A DNA stretch of 64,000 nucleotides, taken from positions 3,100,001-3,164,000 of the forward strand of contig NC_062245.1 in NCBI RefSeq assembly GCF_905475465.1, in the 5' to 3' direction. Below the pieces are notes generated by a model. It ran no database searches, had not been told where the DNA came from, and saw only the letters and a list, made by a program, of their open reading frames with translations. Both the position numbers and the translations under genes were made by a program. The stretch is from Pieris napi (Eukaryota; Arthropoda; Insecta; Lepidoptera; Pieridae). Of this stretch, positions 29,702 to 42,036 are shown piece after piece (the stretch's first letter is position 1; every line of letters starts with the position of its first letter).

Positions 29702-30564
29702 ATGTTTTTATTTCGAGGTCGAAGATTTAATGTAAGTCGTTACGTAGCGATACACTTTCACCCCCAAGCTGTACAAAGCGCGTACGTTCCGAAACCGATC
29801 AATGCCATTGCCAGTCGAGTTACTTGTTGCGCCGGTATATCAAGTGTTGCTCCGCCCACTTCTAATATAAGGAAAATGGTTAGTAATAAGAATTTTAACT
29901 AAAATTTTTCATATTATTATGAGTGCGTCTATCCTAACAATTTATTAAACGTTTTTCTATGATTTATACACATAAAATGATTTATTTACTAATTACAGTT
30001 AAGCTAGAATATTAAATATAATAAATTAAATTTCAAGTGTTGTTCTCAGACATGTGAAGTTATGTGTTTTAGGCAGATAAATTAAGTCAGGAGGACCGTG
30101 ATACCCAACTTGCCCCTCTGTTGTCAGCAGGATGGAAAGTTCAAAGTAATAGAGATGCAATTGAGAAGGAATTTCAATTTAAAAACTTTAATGAGGCTTT
30201 TAGTTTCATGACTAGAGTTGCATTGTTAGCTGAGAAAATTGATCACCATCCTGAATGGTTTAATGTTTACAACAAAGTTCAGGTATGTACACTTAATTTT
30301 TTTGAATGTTATGTTTTCATTTACATTTTTTATTTGGTAAGGTTCTATTCTAGTCTAACTTATCACAATAACCTAAATAACATCAGTACACATAATAGAA
30401 CATGTTTTTTTTTAATAATTTACAGAGATTTTGATTTGATTGTTGGTGTCAAGAGCTAAGAAGTATATCTTTTTTCTCAGGTAACACTGTCTTCTCATGA
30501 TGTAAATGGATTGAGCAAAAGGGATGTTAAAATGGCAACATTCATGGACAACATTATTCAGTAG
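29702..30564 (+). CDS. Pterin-4a-carbinolamine dehydratase
   Basis: Three exons: 29702-29878, 30073-30282, 30481-30564; 156 residues. The enzyme dehydrates the carbinolamine made by aromatic amino acid hydroxylases, allowing tetrahydrobiopterin recycling. The core (about 100 residues) shows the active-site block [16 protein letters not shown] and the later His in [14 protein letters not shown], matching PCBD1/2. The core's own Met lies at 29876, the last codon of exon 1 ([11 protein letters not shown]). The longer start adds 58 residues rich in Arg and hydrophobics with no Asp or Glu, as in a mitochondrial presequence. Either start may be used; PCBD1 versus PCBD2 cannot be decided. Confidence 0.92.
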
Positions 30565-30955
30565 ACCTAATTCTTTCAAATAATGTTGCACTGCTTTAAT
30601 TTCAAATACAACCATTGTTGTTTCTGTATAGAAAAGTTATGAAAATTGGTTTTTAAATGTTACAATTTTATCATAGGTACATATAATTGATGTTGTAATT
30701 TTACCCAAATTTTTTCAAAGTGGTAATATATTGTATGTTCAAAATTATTCTTTTTTCTTAGTCCTCTGGCACAAGTATTTACTTAATTACATTATGTATA
30801 ATTTTAGTTTCTATATGGTATGAAGTAAAGAATTTTGTTTTCTTTTTTAAATTTTGATTCTTCATTTTAAATAAACACAGTACATTGATTTCTTAAGAAA
30901 TATATTTCAAAAGTGTTTGAAGTTTTATAATAAGTAAATTTGTCGTTCTTTATAA
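30565..30955. other. Convergent spacer, PCBD and threonine dehydratase A
   Basis: About 390 bp between two stop codons on opposite strands. AT-rich, probably 3' UTRs of both genes. Nothing else seen. Confidence 0.5.
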
Positions 30956-33900
30956 TCAATTGCAACACTTTCTGACATAGCATGGGCAAATATATTTTTC
31001 ATTGAATGGTTCCGTTTCGAAAACTGCCGACGTGGGACCATATTCGCGTTCCATTATTCTTTTCAATTCAAGAGCGTGTTCTAAGTGTCTCGCTTCACAC
31101 ACTAGTTTCACCTGCAACAGTGAAATTATATTATTAGTTCTTGTTGATATTATAACGTGTTGAGTGAAAACGTCAAACGCCTGTTAAAAATGATTGTTCA
31201 ATTCCTTATTTCGATAAAATAATGATCTTAAGTCCTATTTTTAATGGGAAACTTTGATGCTTTTTACCTGTACCCTATAAATTTCATTTTCTACCCATAC
31301 ACGGTCTTGGAATTGCCTCTTGACATTGTATCCTCCGCTTGCCAAAAGCCGCAGGAGTCTCTCAAATTCCTTTGAGGAATCCTTGATATAAACCTATAAT
31401 TACATTACCTGTTCTATAAATATGTACTATAAAAATGCAGTCGTTTAAGATCTTATTATCGATATTAAAATGTCCTGTATGCACGACAGATGTGTGAAGT
31501 ACAGGGAATCCATATCTTATATATCCGTATTATGCTATAATTGGACTGTGGACAAGCAAATTATTATTTTTAAATGTATTGCCAGTTTGAGAGGGACATA
31601 CTAAGGGATAATTTTATCACAAACTTCAAAGCTACAATTTAGCGATTTGTTTAATAGTTATACTGAATAAACCTACTTTAAACTTAATCAGTCTACCCTC
31701 AGCCGCAAGTCCCCTGTCCAAACATCGGCTCATCAATACAGCGTCCATGTTACCTCCGCTTAAAATGCATACGACGCTGCAATGCATTACAATGAACAAT
31801 TATGTCGTTACACTATAATGGTAATGTTCATTAAATAAGTCTTCTCTTAAAAATATTCAATTAACATTAGCATTTTTCAGGCAGGCATGATTTACCCTAC
31901 CACCAAGTAAGGTGCAAACAAAGGTTAACGCCCAAAAGTAGTAAACATATTATATGTATATATATAAAACAAAAAAATAAAACTTGCTGTTTATCCTAAC
32001 TAGCATGGGAAACCGCCAATGGTGTGTTTACGTCAATTCTGAAGTAGGTATTATCATAATCATAGAACATTATTCCGAATTAGAACACAGGAAAAAGAAA
32101 TGTGAACATATTATAAACTGTGGATTAATGTTACGGTGTTTGATATAAAAAATGGTAACCATGGTAACGAAACTGTACTGTAAATTTAGTTCACGTTTCA
32201 TAATGTGTTTTAATTAAAAATGTGTTAAATTCGTACTTCTTTGTCTTCAATTCAGGCACGAGATTACCCAAAATTGCAGCCAGAGTGCAAGCAGCGGCAC
32301 CTTCGACTACCAATCTTTCAACTTCCACTAGATGCAGCACTGACCTCGTAATCCAATCCTCATTCACCAACAACTTAAAAATAATATGTATAAGTAAAAA
32401 TGTTTTTATTAAACAATATAGCTAGTTGGTGTAGTGATAATTTGACGTGTTGATACACGAGGTCATGACATCTTGAAAATTCCAAACATTCAACAATCTA
32501 TAGGTAATCTCAAAAAATCTGGGAACTAATGTAAACATCAACAAAAATCAACATTTTATGAAAAATATTCTTTAATATTATTTAAGCAATCCCTTTGCTT
32601 ACTGGTAAATACAATATAAAAATAGTAGGAATATGAAGATTGAACAAACAACGTTAAGACTTAAGTCACACACGTGACAATCTTTCAACCAACTTAGTGT
32701 TTCTGTTTGACCAATCACGATTAAACTACACACTACATAATTAGAATTTAATTAGATGTTTTTATCTACTGTAGACACCAAATCATTGCTAATAAATTAA
32801 TACTATCCTTAGATATATACCTACCATGAGTGCGAACCAATTCTTAAAAGGCCAGCATCGCACTTGTGAGCCTTCTGGCTATGTCCACAGGCGGCCTATC
32901 ACTTAACATCTGGAACCTCCTACCCGTTTGCCCCCTGTTCTATAAAAAGATATGCATTCGCGAACCTACTGCTATTGCGTATCGAAAACATAAATTTATT
33001 TTATACAAATGTAATTTTGTTTGATAAAATCATTACCATTTTATCGAGTAATGGCTTAGCTGTATGAAACGCATTTATTCCCACACTGGGCATGGCAATC
33101 GAGTCGGCTGCAGAACTTTGCCACGGAAGGTTCGTTCGTTCCCCCATTTCCAGCGACTTGAAGAATGTGGGAACCTTTTCTGATTGTACACCCTGCAATT
33201 CCATTGATATAAAATTCTTATCATTCATCATTACTAGACATGCACAGTATTGCTGCTTCATTTAAGAATAAGTCAAAACTCTTAAAATACTCTGGACTGA
33301 AATTTGCTAGGCAACCCATATGGATTATATTTATTGACATATTAAATTAAATATAAAATACGTTTCATTAAATAAGCATCTCGGTGAAGGTCGTTGTATA
33401 TCGGGATCTTAGACCAGTACTTAGACTCAAAGCCAACGTAAAACAATTTGCGTCACGGTACAATAATATACTCAAAAACAAAAATATTGAGAAATATTAA
33501 TATTATAAATATCCTTACGTAAACTAGGCAATCGGGCTTCACGTATTTAACAACAGCTGCGACAGCAGCCACGAGACCGCCACTTCCAACTGGTGCCAGA
33601 ATGGCATCCACGTTCGGAATTTGATCCAGAATCTCTAAAGCCACTGTACCATATCCAGACAGAATATGAGGATGGTCGCGACTAAAATAAAGAGGTAACA
33701 CATGGAAAAAATCCAGACCAGAAAATGTGTACTAATTGCCAATTAAAATTACGAATGTGATAATAAGTATCGTGAATTGACTTCAGAGAGGTTCAACTAA
33801 AATTATTATTTGCTTCGCGTCATTTCATTTACCCATAAAATTTTATACTTTAATTATTTCATGTAAAGTAACATTATTAGTCGAACTATAATGAAGTAAC

Positions 33901-35651
33901 AGTTGTGAAAAAAAGTAATTTAGCTCTGCTGCTCAAATTCCACAATGGTTGTATTTCCGTACAGAGAACTAAAACATAAATTATACCATAACTTGTATAA
34001 CAAAATCAACTTTAAATATCTATCTTATCTCTTCCGTTCTACGCCCTTGATTTGAGAACTGGCAGTAAATGTAAAATTAGAAGCATTAATATTTATTTCT
34101 TTAATGACGAATCACAAGTGTACATTGTGTTACCTACGTGAATAAATGATTTTTGAATTTGAATTTGTGTTTTCGGATTAATACCGGATCGTTGATAACT
34201 ATGGTTTTTTTTTCATTCCCAAAGTGCATTCGACCGAATACATATATACAGATTTATTTTTTTGAACTAATTGGACTAATTAGGGCACTTCGAAAAAGAA
34301 GCCATATCAATATTTAAAAACCGGCAAAGATTTCACAGATCAGCATGGACAGCGGTATGACAACAGAGCGTGCCCGATTGCATTTTTCTATAATAAACTA
34401 GCTGACCCTATAATAAAATAGCCATATTTGTAGGAATTTTTTTTTAGTTCAACAAAAATGACTAAGTACAATATAAAAAATAGGCTTTGATCGTAGAGGG
34501 GTAGGTAGTAGATTTTCAAATTAGGGGTTGTATGATGTATCATAAAAAAATAAAAATTCTAAAAAATAAAAAAATAAAAAATCAATTTTTGGGGTGGACA
34601 CGCTTATCACTTAGGGGTTTGAAAGATAGATAGTAGCATATTCTCAGACTTAATGAATATACATAAAAAAAAAATCATAAGAATCGATCGAGCCGATTCG
34701 GAGGAGTATGGGAACGAACATTGTGTGAACAACACGAGAATTTTATATATAAGATATATTGAAAAACAGCATACCCATTTATATAAGTCAAGCCCTTTTC
34801 CCTTGCAATGGCTCGTGCCAAACGTTGACTCTCAGTAAGATTTCCACCCTGTACTACAATTTTTGCGCCAAGGTTATGACACTGTTGTAATTTATTAATT
34901 GCCACGCCGATAGGCATTACGACGGTAACAGGTATACCAAGTTTTTTTGCATAATAACAGAGCCCGATTGCTTGATTTCCCAACGACGCAACAACGATTC
35001 CAATTTTTCTCTTATCCAGGGCAAGCATTTCTAGTGAATTCAATGCCCCTCTTTCTTTAAAACTGTCAAAGAAAATATGAAAAAAAAAATTATAATTAAG
35101 AATTAAGTACATAAGTAGTTTACACGTTTTTGTCACATCGATTTACAAAGTTTGTGCCTTAAAACCCGGATTAAATTTCTGTCATATTTCTGTAGCTGTA
35201 AAACATTTCCTTACCTTCCCGTTCTATGTAGAGTTTCCAACTTGTAAAATAAATTCATAGAGAAATCATTCTGTTTGTGTGATATCTACGAAAAAAAATT
35301 TTATTATACTTTTTTATTTTATTTGTAAACTTAAAAAAACACTACACACATACCGCGTACGGCGTTTCTGGCATATATTTTCTAATTCTTTGCATTGCAT
35401 CCAGTGCATCATTATATGTAATAGTTATTGGATTGTCTGGATCGCAGAACTCATCAAAGTCTTCCTGCAATTTAAATGACTACGTTTAATAACATTTAAC
35501 TTGAGTTTAATTTATTAAAAACCGGAGAATAGAAATGGCTTTCGTGAGATATTAATTGCGTAACAATAATATTAGATTTCGCTTCACATATAAGATATAT
35601 AGCCGTAGAAATACATATTTTTATTTAGTTACTTACATATCGTCGGGTCAT
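30956..35651 (-). CDS. Threonine dehydratase-like paralogue A
   Basis: Ten exons: 35651-35637, 35464-35354, 35285-35215, 35062-34775, 33681-33519, 33192-33037, 32373-32237, 31776-31677, 31393-31268, 31111-30956; 440 residues. The family converts L-threonine or L-serine to a 2-oxo acid and ammonia using PLP. The Schiff-base lysine is present (SFKERG, Lys68). The phosphate-binding glycine loop GSGGL and the late CILSGGN motif are kept. In the GNH motif the His is Gln (ASLGNQ, 92-96). The ACT domain is poorly conserved: the DRPGG loop of C and D is missing here (VYIKDSSKEF). An intron splits KFK from V at the start of the ACT domain, as in B only. Likely still PLP-binding; activity uncertain. 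Confidence 0.85.
32857..32965 (+). repeat. Lepidopteran retroelement 3' tail
   Basis: Same family as 12855-12982: AAAGGCCAGCATCGCACTT, GAGCCTTCTGGC, CCTATCACTTAACATC, GTTTGCCCCCTGTTCTATAAAAA. It lies in an intron of paralogue A, on the opposite strand to the gene. Confidence 0.6.
34430..34765 (+). repeat. RTE-like retroelement 3' fragment, copy 1
   Basis: Shares with 54700-54945 the ordered blocks TTTTAGTTCAA, ATAAAAAATAGG(C/G)(T/G)TTGATCGTAG, GGGG(T)TTGAAA, TCGATCGAGCC, GAACGAACATTGTG and CACGAGAATTTTATATATA. Both lie in introns of threonine dehydratase genes (A and D) and read on the plus strand. The end resembles abundant lepidopteran RTE-type tails. Confidence 0.65.
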
Positions 35652-36394
35652 GTTTGTGTAAGACTATTTTTAGTTGTTAATCCATTGAGAATTTTGTAAA
35701 AATTTCGAATTATTTTGTAAAGTAATAATGAAAATCTGTCAGTTGTGACATTTTATATTTCTAATTTAAACTTTTTCCGGTTTCTATTTTATTCATAGAG
35801 TTCTTTATGATGTCTTTAAAAGACTTGCAGCTACTAAATAGCTGTTGGATTCCATTTTTGAATTTCCCAATAAGGATGTACCTATCTAACATCGAGGAAA
35901 ACATGCGCAAATAGGGACCGGACAGTACGGCTCTTCATAAAATTGACATTTATTTGGAAAAAGACGCTCCATTACTCTCTTGAGTGTACATGCATGTCCA
36001 ATATCACGGGTTTCACAGAGTACTTTTAGCTGAAATAATTGAATTGGTTGATGCATTAGGGTGCTCTATCCTAATTTCCTTCAAATTATAGTCGAATAGT
36101 AACCAGCTCGCGTTGACTTTAAAAATAATGACATTTTTTATCTATTTAAGGCAGATTAGGAGCAGTCTCCATGGAGATTTTGCTCTAAACGCCTAACAGC
36201 TCTCAACACATCTGCTCATAGTCTAGCTGACTGATTGCAAGATAAAGTCTCATAAAAAAAAATTGCAAGTTTGTAAATAACTTTTTAAGGCAGATTATCA
36301 AAAGACATTAATTACTTAAAAATATAAGAGAGCCAGCGTTATTACTACTGTTTATAGACAGAGAGATAGAAGATATTATGTACAGATTGTGTTT
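35652..36394. other. Spacer between paralogues A and B
   Basis: About 740 bp with the upstream region of A and the 3' flank of B. A minus-strand stretch near 36150-36250 faintly resembles a lost terminal exon of B but has stops; see the rejected list. Confidence 0.45.
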
Positions 36395-39300
36395 TCATGG
36401 AGAGAAATAGAAAACCGTTTCTATTATAACTGGTGAATTATCAAAACTCTGAATTATAGAAATACTGACATAACTTTTATCGAAATCGTCGTCGAGTAAT
36501 GGTTTCTCAGATAGGTATTGAATAACATTTGCACCAACATTAGCTATCATACTGAGCACCTTAAGGTGTTCCCATGGCTCATCGAGACTTAAACGTACCT
36601 AAAAAAATATTTAAGTACGTTAAATTGATTAATTCTGTACTAAATATTTTAAAATTCACCAAATACTATTCAAAATCAGTGGCGCTACAACCTTTTAAGG
36701 TCTGTTTCATGATCATTTGTTAATCTAATAGGCAAGTAGGTGATCAGCCTCCTGTGTCTGACTCACGCCGTCGACTTTTTGGGTCCAAGGTATGCCGGTT
36801 TCCTCACGATGTATTCCTTCACCGTTCGAACGAATGTTAAATGCGCACATAGAAAGAAAGTCCATTGGTGCACAGCCGGGAATCGAACCTACGACCTCAG
36901 GGATGAGAGACGCACTCCGAAGCCACTAGGCCAACACTGTTCAAAATACTATTTAGCGCTACAAAAACTATATGTTTTACGGATGCATTATATGTATACT
37001 TTATAATTTTTCGTGCTTTAACAACTACCAACGTAGTCACATGAAAATAATATGTCTCAAACTTAAAATTCACTGGAGCACTTTTATGACATATATATAT
37101 ATGATATATTTAACTCACACTCAATTTAACAATTCGACCTTCGATTATTTTCGCTCTTTCCAAACACCGAGGAAGGATCAAAGTGTCTATGTTTCCACCA
37201 GTCAATACGCAAACAACACTGAAATTTCAAAAATCTAAACTGACAAGCTGGTTATATATATTATATATAAACTAACCTTTTTATAAAAAAAAACAAACCT
37301 TACGGCCAAAAATACTGGCTGATATGTATTATTTTTTTTACAAAGAAGCTATTTTTTGTTTTTAATAATAATAGGAAAAACCTAACAACATACGTTTTCT
37401 TCTTTAACTCTGGAAGTATATTTGGCATTGACATAAATGCAGCCAAGCTTGCTGCGCCTGCTCCTTCGACTATAAGCTTTTCTTCTTCTACCAAATGTAG
37501 CATCGCGCGTGATATGCAATCGTCATTAACTAAAACCTAGTAAACATATTATGAGTCAATCTTTTGATCTTTATCAAGTTTTTGACATTCGTTATAGACA
37601 TAATTTTAAAAATAGAACACTGTTCATAGACATACATTATCTATTACTTAAGTTACTTAAAATGACACCGCAAACCATTTTATCAATGAGGCCCCTTGCC
37701 GTATGGAAAGCGTTGTATCCAGCCGTGGGCACTATTAAAGATGTGGCTAAATTATGCGTCACAACTGTTTGGTACGGGCGTCCCTTTTCCATGGCATTGA
37801 AGAACGATCTTGAAGTTTTTGTTTGCACACCCTAGACAAATTAATTAATTCTAGCATTTAAGTTTAATAGCAATTCCATAGTTTAGAGAGTTCAAAGCAG
37901 TAATATTGGAATAAAACTCAGATAGAAGAAGAAATTATTCTTACGTATACTAATATTCCTGGTTTGATATGCTTAACTGCGGCTGATATGCCAGCAAGAA
38001 GACCGCCTCCACCCACAGGTACTATGATTGCATCGGTCTCTGGTAGTTGTTCCAAGATCTCGATCCCTATTGAACCAGATGCAGCTATGACGTTGGGATT
38101 ATCGTATCTGTTAAATTAATACTAAAATAAATACTACTTAATAAATTAATTGGTATTAATTTGATTAAGTTAATAAAGATTTATATGCGCAGCACAGATG
38201 CTTTTTAGCAGTCGAAGCTGGCATAGAAACTTAGCATGGTTGCCTATTTACGTCCATAAATAGATAGAAATAATTAAATATCGTAGATAGGGTATTTTAC
38301 TAAAAGAAGGCTTTATGTTATTTTTAAAAGTTAGTAAATCTGCACTCAAAGATTTTCTAAAAATTACTTGCCTCGTCTGGGAATCGAACCGACTTAAATG
38401 TAAAAAAAATCCTCACTTGTACCTGAGAAATTCCATTCACTCACGTACTCACATGTACCGCTCAGAAATGACGGCATAGTGCTCAAAGTTATTTTCAGAT
38501 ATAGTAAGAGCCTTCTAAACGTAATTCACGTTGGGTCATTTCACAGGTATTTTTTTGTTCATGGGCTTGTGGTCTATACCATTGAAACTCAAATATTAAG
38601 AAGAATTTGACCAAACAACCATACCCGTTTATATACACTTGTCCCCTCTTTTTAAGCATAACAAATGCCTGTCGCCTAGCATCATCCAGAGTCTCTCCGT
38701 AAGACACAACAAAGGCACCTAGTTCATGACACTTTCCCACAACATAAACTGGTGTCGTTGACGGTAGAACCACAGTCACGGGTATGCCTAAACGTTGACC
38801 ATAAAATGCCAAAGCCTGGAAATAAATAGCGTTTGAGAAATATGATTTAACATTTTAACAGATATGATTTTTGTATTTTGATGCTACTACTACTACTGGA
38901 AACTTGTCAGTTCTCGGTATGGTAAAGTTGACGATGAATGCACAGATCGTTGCAAGAATTTAAATTATATATTTGATACATTACAAACTAGGCATTCTTC
39001 AAAGAGTAGAAAAAAAAATTAAATCTTAGTCAGTAGAGCTTCCGTTTAGCCGGCATTGTCGCCAACTTTATGGCATGGTATATAACTTTGAGGTGCAAAT
39101 TCGATTTCCGGCAAAACAATATCGTTTTGATTAGGCAAAGAAAGCTAACTTATACAATTAAATTTTCAATATTAGATGAAGACATATTTGCGATCATTAT
39201 GTATTAGTGGTAAAATAATAACCTACTAATAATTTGATTGCTGTAGTTATAAGTAAAACTTATAACAATTCTATTATTTGTATAAAAATTAAAAAGAATT

Positions 39301-42036
39301 ATGTGTAGTTTTGTCTGTTTTTTGCTAAATGACTTGTTATTAATTGTGGTTGCTTCTTTGTATTATTTTAACATGTTTTCTTTTTTATGTTGTGTTACTG
39401 TTAATAGTCGGTGCAAGGAGATTAATTATAGGTTCAATGTTTGTGTAATAAAAAATATATTATATACTATATAATGGTATTTTAAATAATATATGTTCTA
39501 ATACTTTACCAACGCCCAATTGCCCAAAGAAGCTGTGATAACACCATGACATTTCTCGTCCTCATTTAATACGGACAACGCGTAAAACGCTTTTCTTTCA
39601 TTACAGCTGTGATTAAGAAATTTTAATTGCATGACATAAAAAGTAAGTTATCAGTTTGTATGTGGTATTGTTGGATTTAAGAGTGATGGTCTATTAGCCA
39701 TTCCAAGCAGGTGTGATAATTGTTGTGGTGCGGTTTGTCCACAAATTACATGGCAACAAAATTATTTCGAGTTATTTTACGCTTATTTAAAATAACTCGA
39801 AATGATTTTGTTGCCATGTAATACGTCGTCGTCAAACGGCAAACACTTTAAGCACCTATTTCTATCTTTTCGCTTTCGAGTCGATAAATAATAATTTTAA
39901 ACAAGTTGAAGATTTATTTTCATTTCAGAGCTCCTGACAAGACACAAGACCATACCAATGTTTCATACTACAAACCACGGAGGTTTACAAATGTAATATA
40001 TTATTATTTATATTATTCTGTAAAATAATATTAAAAAATATAACAAAAACTTACCTGCCAGTTTGATAAAATATCTCAACTTTATAGAATATTTCCATAT
40101 CAAATTTAGCACAACATTTTGATCGCTGAAATATATTTTATTTTACAAATAACGTGTATTTAGCAAGAAGTTATTTTTGCTGCAATTGTGTTCAGGTAAC
40201 AGCTTAAAACTTTCTAAAGTAAAAAACTTTCATTTATCTCTTCAAAGAAAAGATAACGTTCTAAAATGAACAAAATACATTTTATTAAAAAAAATTAATA
40301 CTAAGCTTAGGAACGATAGACTGGTAAGTTCATTGACATTAGTAATTTAAAACGAAACATTTATGTAATTGTTCTAAAACAGTTAAGTTTGTTCATAGTT
40401 TCTTTATTCAACCTATTTTGATAAAATTGTTTGAGATAAACTAACTTTATTTTCGTGTTATATTAAATTTACCACTAGAGGAGTCCTTGGTATTTCTTCA
40501 CTTATCGCACGGTAAGCAGTTAAGATATCTTTATATGTTATTGTTTTTGGAAAATCAGGATCGCAAGACGGATCTATTTGTTCTTCCTGAAAAAAAAATC
40601 TTTTAAAACTTCGAGTACTTTGTATTACTTCTTTGTATATCATCATAAAAATTGTTATTTCGTTCGTCAAAAAAATATTGTTTTATAAACATTTACGGAT
40701 AATTGACTTCGCTGATAATACGAGATTTACCCCGATGCTTTTAGGAGGTAGAATATAAAAATAAAAATCTCTTTGTTTCTTTTGAGATATTTAAAATAAG
40801 TTCTTTTTAATTCGATCTTGTACTTTATGATGCATTTCTATAATTCGATTAACCACAGGTGGCATTATTTTATACCCCAGCAAATAAATATCACATAAAA
40901 AGTATGATACAATGCCTATGCCTGTGCCTACAAAAGTAGAAAAGTTACACGTAATTTTTATTTTCACTGTTTTTTTAGCTTCTTATTTCTGTATGGCTTG
41001 TCTGGAAGTTAATTTTCGGGAGAGTTTCAGTAAAGGCCGATTTTCATTATCTTAGTGTTTAGCAGAGTGCTTTAGGATAGTACTTTAGTTGAAACATGTA
41101 AACGCTACTTGCTTTATTACGGTTCTACTTCAAGTTGAATCAAAATAGAATCGCTTTTTATTCCCACGCCCGCGCACCCCCCGAGATCTTCCCTCGTTGT
41201 GTGTAAACACGTAATTTAGTAAAATCTTTAGGAGAGTGCATAAGTGCCGGGAAACGCGTGCGTGTTTTTTGATTTTTAAAGATGGCTAAATGGTCGGAAG
41301 ATACAACTATCAAATTTGTGTCTGAATATGTTGTTCACGAATGTTTGTAGAACGTTAAAAACAATTTATACAAAAACAAACAGGCTAGGCATTCGGCATA
41401 CACTGCCTTAAAAGAAGCTATTTTGTTTATTATTTATATTAAGTTTATTTATTTCGAATAAAATCTCGTCTTCTATTTGTTCCATAACTACAGTTAGTAT
41501 TTTGCGTAGAATAGAGCGTATTTGCCGACGTCGTTGCGCGTTCATTGTGGCGCTGTAATGATACTCTACTGGAAGAAATGTAAACGTTCACTCGCAACGC
41601 ACTAAAGCACTAAAGAACAATGCCTTTCAAGTTGTACTAAAATACTCTCCTAAACACTAAGATAATGTAAATCGGCCTTAAGATGTGCATCTCCTAGCAG
41701 ATTTTTACTTTTGTTGTTGTTTGTAATCTAAATACGGTGTTAGAAATTATTATACAACATGGTCTACTCAACAAAGTGGCGGTAGGCTAAGTCGCATGCC
41801 TGCAAGAAGAATGATCAGTTACACACGCAGATATACTGCCGTACATGATATACCTATTCCGTTACCACTATGTTAAGTGACAATTATATAGTTAAAGCTA
41901 GTATATAAGTACTTACTGAAGTAGGACACCAAGGGGTAGGACAGACAGGTTTTCTTTTAGCCAATACTGCGGGAGCTTCACCTAAAGATTCTTTCAGCGG
42001 TTCTTGTTCAAATTTAAGTTTAGGGAGTTTTTCCAT
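36395..42036 (-). CDS. Threonine dehydratase-like paralogue B (probable pseudoenzyme)
   Basis: Ten exons: 42036-41917, 40586-40473, 40125-40055, 39606-39510, 38815-38625, 38107-37945, 37831-37676, 37536-37394, 37218-37119, 36598-36395; 452 residues, all open with GT-AG borders. Compared with its paralogues, SFKERG is replaced by SCNERK: the Schiff-base lysine is Asn104 (codon 39602-39600). The GNH motif is GNW (130-132) and the late SGGN motif is TGGN. The phosphate-binding loop GGGGL is intact. Oddities are a 40-codon first coding exon, an extra intron after GNWAL, and a C-terminus that reads through where A, C and D have a last intron, ending ETVFYFSP. The open frame and clean splice sites argue for a retained non-catalytic protein rather than simple decay. 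Confidence 0.82.
36677..36938 (-). repeat. tRNA-derived SINE, near full length
   Basis: On the minus strand the head reads TGGCCTAGTGGCTTCGGAG (A-box) and GAGGTCGTAGGTTCGATTCC (B-box), followed by the body GTGCGCATTTAACATTCG, GACCCAAAAAGTCGACGG and the tail AGGTTGTAGCGCCACTG. The same body blocks recur at 47695, 50740, 51690 and 42950. It lies in an intron of paralogue B, in the gene's orientation. Confidence 0.85.
39746..39823. repeat. 35-bp hairpin in paralogue B intron
   Basis: Arms 39746-39780 and 39789-39823 pair along 35 positions with a single T/G position (a G-U wobble in RNA) and an 8-nt loop. The arms begin ATTACATGGCAACAAAAT. It is too short for a usual MITE with an interior and longer in stem than a typical microRNA precursor. 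Confidence 0.85.
41034..41678 (+). mobile_element. PIF/Harbinger-derived element with MADF remnant
   Basis: Flanked by TAA on both sides (41031-41033 and 41679-41681), the 3-bp TWA target duplication of PIF/Harbinger. Terminal inverted repeats start AGGCCGATTT and continue similar for about 50 bp (ATTATCTTAGTGTTTAG). Inside, from 41282, a frame reads MAKWSEDTTIKFVSEYVVHE, then CL, a stop where MADF proteins have Trp, then YKNKQARHSAYTALKE. This is the MADF (Myb/SANT-like) domain of the element's DNA-binding protein, broken by one stop and truncated. No DDE transposase remains. It sits in the second intron of paralogue B. Confidence 0.88.

Noticed and set aside
36150..36260. Possible lost terminal exon of paralogue B on the minus strand
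   Set aside because: A short stretch (DVLRAVRRLEQNLHG) loosely recalls the C-terminal helix of the family, but stops lie just upstream and no acceptor gives the right phase.
36860..36938. Possible tRNA gene (A- and B-box on minus strand)
   Set aside because: The tRNA-like head continues into SINE body sequence found at four other places, and no full cloverleaf is evident.
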